Positions 56,352-63,784 of a stretch of DNA of 64,000 nt are shown piece after piece; within the stretch, counting starts at the first letter, position 1; every line of letters begins with the position of its first letter. A model generated the notes under the pieces. It was not told the DNA's origin. It made no database searches and saw only the letters and a list, made by a program, of their open reading frames with translations. Location: the NCBI RefSeq assembly GCF_018336935.1, contig NZ_CP068771.1, positions 62,001-126,000 of the forward strand, read 5' to 3'. A program made the position numbers and the translations under genes. Source of the stretch: Serratia plymuthica. Its GTDB lineage: Bacteria; Pseudomonadota; Gammaproteobacteria; Enterobacterales; Enterobacteriaceae.

Positions 56352-56447
56352 CCTCAACTCCATGACTAGTCTAAAACTAGCATTAAGACTATCACTTATT
56401 AAGCGAGTCAAAGTGTCTGGATATTCAAGGGTCTAGTCTATAATATA

Positions 56448-56897
56448 GGCTGCAAACGTTTAATCGTTTCTGACACTTTTTATGACGCAATACAACGACC
56501 CAGAACGACATTAGTCACGGCTGGAATCGAAAGAGTGACTTCAAACGGTATTTATACTCAGGATGGTCTGTTTCATGAATTCGATGTTTTAATTATGGCT
56601 ACCGGGTTTTATGCAATGGACTATTTGAGGGGGATTGTCATTGAAAACCAAAAGGGTGAAACCTTAAATGAGAAATGGGCTAATGGGGCCTTTGCGCATC
56701 GTTCTGTTTCTATCGCCGGTTATCCCAACCTTTTTATGATAGCCGGTCCTCACAGCCCATATGGCAATCTGCCCGTGACACAAATAGCAGAAATACAAGT
56801 GGATTATTTATTGGTGCTTATAGGTGAGGTACAACGGGTAAGGTGGGGAGTATTTGCACCAAAGAAGTTGCGCAAAATAAATACAATTAAAAAATAA
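56448..56897 (+). pseudogene. Flavin-containing (BVMO-like) monooxygenase, C-terminal fragment
   Basis: Reads GCKRLIVSDTFYDAIQRPRT, then GIYTQDGLFHEFDVLIMATG-FYAMDYL and YPNLFMIAGPHSPYGNLPVT, the C-terminal third of a flavin monooxygenase or Baeyer-Villiger enzyme. The FAD and NADPH domains are missing; homology begins within a few bases of the IS2-group element end, so the insertion or a linked deletion removed the front. The 3' end is also ragged. Non-functional. Confidence 0.75.
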
Positions 56898-57149
56898 AGG
56901 CTGCACTCCCCCATACCCTATGGGCCAGCGGATGCACCAGCTGGTATCTTGATGCGAATAACTCACCCCGGGTTTATCCGTTTTCACCAAGAGAGTTCAG
57001 AAATGAAATGAAGACAGTAAATTTTGACGAGTATTATATATCCCATTGATATTAAATTAATTGTTGGGCGTGGGGTGTTAAGTGTTATAGCAGCAAGGAG
57101 CCTGCAGTGCTGTCTCACTCTGTAAGCCCCTTGCATAAGTTGAAACTCT
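56898..57149. other. Gap right of the monooxygenase fragment
   Basis: No gene or RNA recognised. Confidence 0.3.
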
Positions 57150-58025
57150 TTATGGCTCTGTGGGTAATATCAGTTCGAGCTGGTTTGTTAGCGTGGCTAT
57201 CTCTTCCTCATCACGATAAACCAGAATGTCACACTGTATCAAGGGAGGCTGAGTTTGCTTTAATATTACACTGAATTTTAATTCCGTATCGGCACTAATC
57301 AACTTTTCCGCTGATAATTGCGTGTCATTTACGTAAAATCGAATGCCGGGGCCATAAATGTTCTTGAGTAACTCACCCGTGGCCTGAAAAGCCGTTTGTG
57401 AAATGATGGCTACTGGCCAACATGGATAGTTGGCAAAATGACCGGTGCATTGTTGAGGTGATAAAGGGCCAGCAATCGCATCAAGTCCTCTTTCATGGAA
57501 CTCTAGGCTATGTAATGAAACAGGATATCGATAAGGTGAGTCTGGTGATGTAGACAATATCTCGCTGGCATAATTTTTGAAAGTACGTTGGAATAGTACA
57601 GGTGAAAGAATGGCATACTCACAATGTAATTCCGCTATGGGGCTATTCCCCCATGCCTGAGCGGAAATTTTCAGCGTCCGCTTATCCATGTCTACGACCT
57701 GAGCTCTCGCATATAACATTTCCTGGCGTAGGACATTCTTTTCCGATTTGCGAATGAAATGCGCCTTTGTTGCCAAATAGTAGCCTTCTTGCCCGCTGTG
57801 CAGTGCGACTGCAGTACAGCTTCCTAATATGGCCAAGTGCCTCCCCAACTCTCCTGCTGTAATACAGCCCGCTTCGTATAGGAGTGGCTGTTCAGAGGTA
57901 AATGAACCAACCAACGATTCTCCCTCTTGCCAGAGTTATTGGAAAGCAAAGTAGGGGTTTTGTACCTTAATGCGTTGAGTTATTTCATTAATGTCAAGGA
58001 GGTTCGCTCGTTTTTCTCTGCTCAT
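57150..58025 (-). pseudogene. Hot-dog-fold (FabA-like) protein gene with nonsense codon
   Basis: A full frame starts at an ATG at 58025 (MSREKRANLLDINEITQRIK) but meets TAA at 57936-57938; the remaining 261 codons are open (QEGESLVGSFTSEQPLLYEA then GELGRHLAILGSCTAVALHS). The layout of a leading ResidueE-L-xxH helix and mixed strands resembles hot-dog dehydratase/thioesterase-like domains, possibly two in tandem, but I am not sure of the family. A TTG at 57914 could restart translation. Confidence 0.4.
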
Positions 58026-58135
58026 AGATACCTAGCCTATTTAATTAAATGATAACCAAAAAAGTTGTCCATTAATCATAGAACTACTATGGCGGATGCA
58101 CACTGTTATATAGCTTAAAAAATCAGGGAGTCGCA

Positions 58136-58166
58136 GACGCCCATCATACGACTCCCCATTGCCATT
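58136..58166 (-). terminator. Terminator of the small minus-strand gene
   Basis: GGGAGTCG and CGACTCCC form an 8-bp stem; on the minus strand it is followed by TGATTTTTTAAG. Confidence 0.75.
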
Positions 58167-58323
58167 CGGCGATGTTTATAATAGCAGATTTATATTACAA
58201 TATGTAATGTGAGTGCTTTCCAATAATCCTGCAACGGATAATCACTGCGAGTGAAACGTTTCATCTTGACAACTTTATATGCTGCACTGCTGCACTAATG
58301 CGTGCGTGTGAGAGACGGTGGGA

Positions 58324-58653
58324 TTATGCTAAATAACTTTTGCGACCGACCTGGACAGATCGATCTGTTTGACAAATGCCCCGCGTGCCGGTAGCGAAAA
58401 GCTGATGAACATCAATGATGGTATCAATCACTCCGGGCTGGGTAAGGTCTGATTTTCCGGCCAAGGGATAAATAAAGCTTGTGTAATGCAATGCACCGCG
58501 AACTACTCTCCCCCTCTTACACAACACGACTGAGTTACATTCTGGCTCCGGTCTACCAGATATATTCGACAGGCTTAAAGAGGCATAAACGGCTATGAGT
58601 AGCGGACCCAGGATTACGAACGCAATTAACGTCCATTTCATTGGTTTTCGCAT
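58324..58653 (-). CDS. Small membrane-anchored or exported protein
   Basis: 109 residues. An N-terminal hydrophobic segment (WTLIAFVILGPLLIAVYASL) after MRKPMK looks like a membrane anchor or uncleaved signal. The rest has three cysteines and no recognised domain. GAAGGAGCAGT precedes the ATG and a good terminator follows 158 bp downstream, so it is probably a real gene. Confidence 0.5.
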   Translation of the reverse strand: MRKPMKWTLIAFVILGPLLIAVYASLSLSNISGRPEPECNSVVLCKRGRVVRGALHYTSFIYPLAGKSDLTQPGVIDTIIDVHQLFATGTRGICQTDRSVQVGRKSYLA

Positions 58654-58743
58654 ACTGCTCCTTCTTTGATTTCACGCTCACACCAAGCTTCTGACCTGAT
58701 AAGAGGCCAAGGATATAACATTTTTTTTGCGGAGCCTGCTTAT

Positions 58744-59013
58744 ATGTCCATCACCATATTAGTGGTGCCAATACAGGATTACAAAAACCTTTTTAAGTCA
58801 TTTTACGCCGTATTTACTCCAGCGTTTCGTTATCACCTCGCCGGTGATAGGTCGGGTGATTTTCTCAGTGGCCGTGTGTCACAAGTTACTCTATTCCAAG
58901 ATTTACAATCACATGTAAATTTTGCTAAATTGATGGTGTTGTTGGATAGATTGAACCATTATGAAAAAGGTAGTGTATGGTTACTGCTTAGAATGTATAT
59001 ACACTGCTGCTAG
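58744..59013 (+). CDS. Unrecognised small ORF in AT-rich DNA
   Basis: 89 residues starting MSITILVVPIQDYKNLFKSF. Composition is fairly natural and the frame is open, but the ribosome site is weak (GCGGAG, 12 nt away) and the C-terminus looks degraded. No family recognised. May be a remnant. Confidence 0.3.
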   Translation: MSITILVVPIQDYKNLFKSFYAVFTPAFRYHLAGDRSGDFLSGRVSQVTLFQDLQSHVNFAKLMVLLDRLNHYEKGSVWLLLRMYIHCC

Positions 59014-59435
59014 TAATATTTGCAGGGATAGGTGGCAGACGGCCAGTCTCACTAATTTATAGGGGGTGTTATTCGTAGGGAAGTAATTAATATATTTGGT
59101 AAGGTGGTGAATTATTAGTCGGGAATTTATGGCTGCTGTAAAACGTTCCAAGAAATGGAATCTTGAAGTGCCTGAGATCAATTTGAGTAAAACTCCATTC
59201 CTGACTGTGGATAAAAGTAAAACTGCGCTAAAAGTAATTAATAGTGTTGGTTAAAACATAATCCATAAGAGGTTTCACAACAATGCTTTGGATGTGTTTA
59301 TTTCGTTCAGGAAGCTTTGCAAACTCCGTTTTATTATACTTTAGGTTATGCTGATTATGAAAATTGGCCTGTTTTTTATACGAGTAAGAGGAGTTAAAAA
59401 GTAATCTGGACAATCTGCTGTCAGATGTAGGAGAG
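59014..59435. other. AT-rich stretch with one tiny frame
   Basis: Contains a 41-codon frame at 59129-59254 (MAAVKRSKKWNLEVPEINLS and on) without a clear ribosome site; possibly a remnant. Nothing else seen. Confidence 0.3.
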
Positions 59436-59669
59436 ATGAATTTACATGCGTGGTTGACGACGCCAAATATGGAAGTAATCGACCTTACATTTTCCACCAC
59501 ATATGGCATTGTAAATAATGTTCCATCCATAATTGGCCGTTGTTCATTTCAACATCACTCTGCCTTTAATGAAAATATGATCTATCACCCTCAGTTGGTC
59601 GGTGAAGATTACTTTAAACAGATTGGCGTCTTTGTTGGTTTTAGGGCGTTAAATATATTTGTAATATAA
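59436..59669 (+). pseudogene. Remnant of a plasmid/phage-type hypothetical gene
   Basis: NLHAWLTTPNMEVIDLTFST and YHPQLVGEDYFKQIGV resemble the last part of a family of small plasmid or phage proteins with a HAWL...VIDLT pattern. The front is missing. Function unknown. Confidence 0.35.
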
Positions 59670-59685
59670 TATTGGTGGTTTTCTG

Positions 59686-59701
59686 TTTTTTTTTTTTTTT
59701 T
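59686..59701. repeat. Run of 16 Ts
   Basis: Uninterrupted T16 in an AT-rich gap. Prone to slippage and to miscounting. Confidence 0.8.
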
Positions 59702-59846
59702 GTAGTGATGGTTACCCCTAGGTTTTATTGTTTTTGTCTGGCATTTTGAAAAAATAATCAACGTAAAATATGAGAGGTTTTTTTATAATTAACTTGTTAT
59801 GATTGACGACATTAGGTCAAATCATTTAATCTTTCCGTGTTGTACT

Positions 59847-60044
59847 GTCGTCTCCGGACGACCACCAATGCTCAGTGGGTCTGTGATGAGCGCCTTCGGG
59901 TGACCCAGCTGTCGAAAGACGGCCACCAATGATCTGGCCATCTGCGAGGATCGCCTTCGGGTGATGGCAAAAGAAAGCTTCCGTAGCCTGAGAGGGAGCA
60001 CGCCAGGTATGGTGTGGTACATCTGCCCGCCTTTGGGAGCAGAT
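59847..60044 (+). ncRNA. Structured pseudoknot RNA, copy 1 (STAXI-like)
   Basis: 198 nt. Hairpin GTCGTC/GACGAC with a TCCG loop (59847-59862). Pseudoknot 1: GCTCA 59870 with TGAGC 59887, crossed by GGGTC 59877 with GACCC 59902. Hairpin CTGTC-GAAA-GACGG (59909-59922). Pseudoknot 2: GATC 59931 with GATC 59949, crossed by GCCATC 59937 with GATGGC 59963. Then hairpins CACGCC/GGTGTG and ATCTGC/GCAGAT. Both pseudoknots share CACCAAT before and GCCTTCGGGT after the first stem. Tandem pseudoknots with UNCG loops near an XerD-type integrase fit the STAXI motif. Confidence 0.65.
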
Positions 60045-60775
60045 ATCGCTCATCCAACGTAGTATTCGGAGCGGTTAAGGCTGCTGAAAAGTCATCTCAA
60101 TGCCTTGGTGCTATCTCGCCAGGCACACATCTACATTGGGCAGTCCTTGCCTGGATAAATTAGTCACAACTGACTGATATCGCTTACTTCTTTAAAGCTG
60201 TTAAAGGCTTAAATGACGTGTTGCCGACGATGCAACCTTTGAACGAACGTGTAAAGCCAATGGGTACATTTGGCTGCTTACGTGAGTCTCATTGGGAGCA
60301 GAGGAGCGCGCGTCACTTGTGAAGAGGCGAAGACACTACCAAGTGACGCGCGTAGCGCATAACGTCTCAAACCACGCACGACGTGGCTTTCAACGTTTTA
60401 CTACCATCTGACCAACATGTAGTCCGTGTCAGTACGGTCTTAAACACTCATTCACTTCAACGTAATTACGACGGGAAATCCGTTTTGAACGTTTCACTAT
60501 CTAAAAGGAGGAAATCGACTCGGTATCGATGGCGACACTACGAACAGTAGTGTTGGAGGCAGCTTGACGAAAGTCAGCTCTGCATAAGCAGCAAACGGAT
60601 CAGAGATCTGGGGTGCCTCGCAAGAACTCAACATTTCGCCGCCCCGATGCACAGATACCAGTCGAGACGCAGGAAGCGCAAAAGCAACCGTGTCGTCGGG
60701 GTTGAAATTATTGGGGTACAGATCCGTCTGCTTCTTTTAAAGTAGAGGGACGTGTATCCAATTGGAGATATTGAA
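60045..60775. other. Non-coding, hairpin-rich region upstream of the integrase
   Basis: No gene. Strong inverted repeats: CGCGCGTCACTTG (60307) with CAAGTGACGCGCG (60340), 13 bp perfect; CCACG/CGTGG at 60372-60386; ACACTAC-GAACA-GTAGTGT at 60535-60553. A perfect ribosome-site-like AAAGGAGG at 60504 precedes a 12-codon frame (ATG at 60529, MATLRTVVLEAA). The region may hold the integrase promoter, regulatory RNA or a recombination site. Confidence 0.5.
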
Positions 60776-61675
60776 ATGTCCAGATTCGGTAAACAGCTAG
60801 GAAAACAACTTGTCACGCTTGCTCGTCAGGGACGAGGGAGTTTTAAAACCGTTGCTGACCGTTCCAGAATTGCAGACCGTTTTTCTGAACGTCTGGCAAA
60901 GTTGAATATTCAAATTCGTGATGTAAAACACATCAAGACGACCCATATCGAAAAATACATTCATAGCCGGCAGGCTGAAAACCTGTCGCTCCGTACATTG
61001 CAAAACGAGATGGCAGCAGTGCGTTCAATCATGTCAGCTGCGGGGCGGAATAAACTGGCTGATCCCAATCATGAGAAATTGAGCAACCAGGCTCTCGGGA
61101 TTTCAGGTGCTAACCGTGATGGGACAAAAGCTCCTATTTCGGATGAAAAGTTAACTGCTGTCATAAATCACGTCTTAAAAAAAGATGCAGGGGTAGCATT
61201 GGGTGTTCAGTTGTCTCGCTATGTAGGTTTGCGAACGGAAGAAACTGTTCAGTCAGCAAAGTCTTTAAAAACATGGCGCCAGGCTTTAATTAATGGAGAC
61301 GAGCGTGTTCGGGTTGTTTTTGGCACGAAAGGAGGTCGTCCTCGTGATACGACCATTTTTAATCGTGAGAAGGTTTTATCTATTTTAGATGCGGCAATAA
61401 AACATTGTGATGAACACAATGGGAAACTGATTGATAAGCCTTCATTGCATACAGCAATAGAACGGTACAGGAATATTGTTCGTGAGGCAGGAATGACAGG
61501 GAAAGATGCTCCCCATAGTTTGCGATACGCGTATTCACGCGATGCGGTAACTCATCATGTTAAAAATGGAATGAGTCGCGTAGAAGCAGAGGCATTGGTA
61601 TCGATGGATTTGGGCCATGGTGATGGCCGAGGTCGTTATATTAAGCAAGTCTATTTCAAAGGTGATGTGGAGTAA
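60776..61675 (+). CDS. Integrase_1-type tyrosine recombinase
   Basis: 299 residues from the ATG after TTGGAGATATTGAA. SAM-like N-terminal domain (MSRFGKQLGKQLVTLARQGR then RTLQNEMAAVRSIMSAAGRN) and a tyrosine-recombinase catalytic domain: Arg in YVGLRTEETVQSA near 163, KGGRPRDT, HSLRYAYSRDA (His-x-x-Arg) near 251, second His in MDLGHGDGRGRYI and Tyr in that segment. The family is found in ICEs and islands of Gammaproteobacteria, often with cargo genes like those that follow. Flanked on both sides by the structured RNA. Confidence 0.85.
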   Translation: MSRFGKQLGKQLVTLARQGRGSFKTVADRSRIADRFSERLAKLNIQIRDVKHIKTTHIEKYIHSRQAENLSLRTLQNEMAAVRSIMSAAGRNKLADPNHEKLSNQALGISGANRDGTKAPISDEKLTAVINHVLKKDAGVALGVQLSRYVGLRTEETVQSAKSLKTWRQALINGDERVRVVFGTKGGRPRDTTIFNREKVLSILDAAIKHCDEHNGKLIDKPSLHTAIERYRNIVREAGMTGKDAPHSLRYAYSRDAVTHHVKNGMSRVEAEALVSMDLGHGDGRGRYIKQVYFKGDVE

Positions 61676-61760
61676 CGGATTAATCGCATTCAGTGTGCGG
61701 AATTTTATTAATTTAAAATTTCTCAACTGTATACGTGAATATGATGGTTCGTACATAACG

Positions 61761-61785
61761 GTCGCAGCTCTCACAGGGCTGCGAC
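61761..61785 (+). terminator. Hairpin downstream of the integrase
   Basis: GTCGCAGC (61761-61768) pairs with GCTGCGAC (61778-61785), 8 bp. Weak T-run follows. Confidence 0.55.
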
Positions 61786-61909
61786 CTCAAAATCATAATC
61801 GTACTGAGACGTTACGTTATTAGGATAACAGGAAATATTATTCCAAAACCAGGGGCGCATGCCCTCTTGACAGATCAGTGATTTGCTCGGAAAATAAACA
61901 TGCTTACTC

Positions 61910-62108
61910 GTTGTCTTCGGACAACCACCAATGCTCAATGGGTCTGTGATGAGCGCCTTCGGGTGACCTAGCTGTCAGTCGACAGCCACCAATGATCCAG
62001 TCACTTGTGAGGATCGCCTTCGGGTAGTGGCAAAAAAAAGCTTCCGTAGCTTGAAAGGAAGCACACCGTTTACGGTGTAGTACATCTGCCCGCCTTTGAG
62101 AGTAGATG
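61910..62108 (+). ncRNA. Structured pseudoknot RNA, copy 2 (STAXI-like)
   Basis: 199 nt, same plan as copy 1, with compensatory changes. Hairpin GTTGTC/GACAAC with TTCG loop (C-G to T-A pair changes). Pseudoknot 1 with GGGTC/GACCT, pseudoknot 2 GATC/GATC crossed by GTCACT/AGTGGC (against GCCATC/GATGGC), hairpin CTGTC-AGTC-GACAG, hairpin CACACC/GGTGTA and ATCTGC/GTAGAT. The conserved loops GCCTTCGGGT and CACCAAT are unchanged. Lies between the integrase and the first cargo gene. Confidence 0.65.
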
Positions 62109-62175
62109 TCATCGTAGTTTTGATGAACAAGGCTTAACTTTCTTACCTATGATGATTGCGCGTGACGCAATCAAA

Positions 62176-62235
62176 TCCCAAGGGAAATACCTTTCCCCTG
62201 GGAGTGGTGTTTCCCTTTTTTACAGGAGAAACACC
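62176..62235 (+). promoter_or_regulatory. Attenuator-like leader 1
   Basis: Segment a GGGAAATACC (62182-62191), segment c GGTGTTTCCC (62206-62215, followed by TTTTTT), segment d GAAACACC (62228-62235) ending at the start codon. c can pair with a as a 10-bp terminator stem (one G-U pair) or with d, hiding the AGGAG and start. A separate hairpin TCCCAAGGGAAA/TTTCCCCTGGGA forms if a pairs locally. Confidence 0.6.
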
Positions 62236-62574
62236 ATGTCTGTTTTTACTTCTTCAGTTGTTCCTGATTTCTTCTCAACCCTGCACCGTGTCAAATCGGC
62301 TGTCCAGCGAATACCTTTTCGCATGACGCCGCCGCGTTTTACTGACTGGTACGTCAATGCAGCAGGTAATTTTGCCGTTCGCGCGCATGTTATCTGCAGT
62401 GATGATGGTTCGGTCAGCGCGTTGCTGACGCTGCGCAAAGGTTGGTACAAAGCCGAATATACCTACGCAAGCACCCATGTTGTGCTGGCTTGCAAACATA
62501 CCGAGCGCAGAAAAGCTTACCGACTCGCTAGCCAACATGCTGAGCATTTGGCCAGACTGCGTTACCGCTTTTAG
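62236..62574 (+). CDS. ICE-type cargo protein, function unknown
   Basis: 112 residues starting MSVFTSSVVPDFFSTLHRVK; no recognised domain. The start is the ATG directly after the leader hairpin. Contains CSDDGSVSALLTLRKGWYKA and a basic C-terminal helix. Part of a same-strand series of cargo genes behind the integrase, each with the same type of leader. Translation is likely controlled by that leader. Confidence 0.6.
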   Translation: MSVFTSSVVPDFFSTLHRVKSAVQRIPFRMTPPRFTDWYVNAAGNFAVRAHVICSDDGSVSALLTLRKGWYKAEYTYASTHVVLACKHTERRKAYRLASQHAEHLARLRYRF

Positions 62575-62603
62575 AGCTGTCGGTTTACCCACTTAATACC
62601 CTG

Positions 62604-62664
62604 ACGGGGATTTACACCCGTTATGGGGATAAATCCCGCTTTTCTTTTTGTGGAGGATTTATCG
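62604..62664 (+). promoter_or_regulatory. Attenuator-like leader 2
   Basis: Segment a GGGATTTA (62607-62614), hairpin ACGGG/CCCGT around it, segment c TAAATCCC (62630-62637, followed by GCTTTTCTTTTT), segment d GGATTTATC (62655-62663) just before ATG 62665. GATAAATCC pairs with d and covers the GGAGG ribosome site; c with a makes a terminator. Confidence 0.6.
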
Positions 62665-63039
62665 ATGCATACCCAGTTACCCAACGTACTTGACGTGAAA
62701 ACCGCGCTTGATGCGTTTCATTTCCTTTGCCTGGTTGAAGGTAAGCTCATGAGTATACGGGCTTGCCAGCGCCTGGGATTGGGTATTGAACGTGAAGACC
62801 CCACTGAGCTGAATGATGTGGAAAATGCCGTTATCAATGCGGGAGAGGCCTTTGGTGGTTTCCTGCTGGTCATGCAGTACGGCTATATATCGACACTTTC
62901 CGCTAACGGGCAAGCGCTTATGGCTCGCCTGGATACGCTGAGCAAAGATATTCACGCGTCTTATTGGGCGCAGGCCGTGGAGCAAGGCAAGCGTTATGTC
63001 GAAGCCGACATAGCTATTGGCGAGCTCGAGGTTTGGTGA
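62665..63039 (+). CDS. ICE-type cargo protein, function unknown
   Basis: 124 residues: MHTQLPNVLDVKTALDAFHF, SIRACQRLGLGIEREDPTEL, mostly helical with no recognised domain. GGAGG precedes the ATG inside the leader hairpin. Second gene of the cargo series. Confidence 0.6.
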   Translation: MHTQLPNVLDVKTALDAFHFLCLVEGKLMSIRACQRLGLGIEREDPTELNDVENAVINAGEAFGGFLLVMQYGYISTLSANGQALMARLDTLSKDIHASYWAQAVEQGKRYVEADIAIGELEVW

Positions 63040-63070
63040 TCGGCACGGCAGCCTGACAGACACACATCCT

Positions 63071-63135
63071 GACGGGGATTTATTCCCGTCCGGGGGATAA
63101 ATCCCCCCAATTTTTTTGTTACCGGAGGATTTATC
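63071..63135 (+). promoter_or_regulatory. Attenuator-like leader 3
   Basis: Hairpin GACGGG/CCCGTC (63071-63076, 63085-63090). Segment a GGGGATTTAT (63074-63083) and segment c ATAAATCCCC (63097-63106, followed by CCAATTTTTTT) can form a 10-bp terminator. Segment d GGATTTATC (63127-63135) abuts the GTG start and pairs with GATAAATCC at 63096-63104. Confidence 0.6.
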
Positions 63136-63663
63136 GTGAGTATGAACGTGTATTTTGTCACACCACCGTCCCAGGACGCGTGGATTGATTTTACCCTGGC
63201 GGTGACCGAGGTGTTCTGGTTGTTGCCGTATGAGGCACGACCAGAAGGTGTCACGGAAGCCGGCCAGCTGTTCGATGGCATGATCTTCGAAACAGCCGGT
63301 TTACGTTTATCATCGGAATCAGAGGAAAATATCCCGATGCAACCGCTGCCTTACGTCGAAGAACGTGTGGGGTTCTTTCAGCGCCCCGACTTTTTTCACC
63401 GACTGGTCCTGATACTGCTCCATAACCTGTGTCCGGGCTCTGTACGGATAGAGCGGAACGACACCAGACTCTCCAAATATCCAGGATGGGAGTTGCCACT
63501 ACTCTGGTTGCGGCATCATCTCAAACGCCCGGAACTTGTTGCTCCGGAGGATGTAGATGAAGCGACCATGACTGATGACTCCACGCTTTTCTATTTGGCG
63601 AAGTACAGCACTCTCATCGACTACTCCAATGACTTGCCGTGTCACTGGCGGGTTATTGTCTGA
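63136..63663 (+). CDS. ICE-type cargo protein, function unknown
   Basis: 175 residues from a GTG directly after the leader hairpin: MSMNVYFVTPPSQDAWIDFT start, then LPYVEERVGFFQRPDFFHRL. No recognised domain; the body looks globular with no membrane segment. Third gene of the series. Confidence 0.6.
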   Translation: MSMNVYFVTPPSQDAWIDFTLAVTEVFWLLPYEARPEGVTEAGQLFDGMIFETAGLRLSSESEENIPMQPLPYVEERVGFFQRPDFFHRLVLILLHNLCPGSVRIERNDTRLSKYPGWELPLLWLRHHLKRPELVAPEDVDEATMTDDSTLFYLAKYSTLIDYSNDLPCHWRVIV

Positions 63664-63731
63664 ATGGACGAAGTGTTGACGCAGCGCCTGAGTCTGGCGC
63701 ATTCAGCAGCATAACTGCTTTTTAATTACCC

Positions 63732-63784
63732 GGCAGGGCCTCCCTGCAGGGGAGCTCCTGTCTGTTTATCGAGAGGAGTGACCC
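63732..63784 (+). promoter_or_regulatory. Attenuator-like leader 4
   Basis: Hairpin GCAGGG/CCCTGC (63733-63747). CTCCT (63755-63759) pairs with AGGAG (63774-63778), extended by GGG 63749 with CCC 63782-63784 next to the ATG. The alternative a:c helix is less perfect and lacks a strong T-run. Confidence 0.5.

Larger units (their letters stand above)
55113..56439 (-). mobile_element. IS2-group (IS3-family) insertion sequence
   Basis: About 1.33 kb with orfA and orfB on the minus strand. Left end TGGATTTGCCCCTATATTTC at 55113; right end, from about 56411, AGTGTCTGGATATTCAAGG, its imperfect inverse. The left end and gene sequences are close to IS2. Both orfs appear open. It abuts a flavin monooxygenase fragment at about 56448. 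No clear target duplication found. Confidence 0.8.

Noticed and set aside
59686-59701. T16 run as a functional switch
   Set aside because: It lies in gene-free AT-rich DNA with no promoter or frame nearby.
59822-60057. Overlapping minus-strand frames of 61-75 codons over structured RNA copy 1
   Set aside because: They arise from the repeated stem-loops; the second RNA copy changes by paired substitutions, not in a codon pattern.
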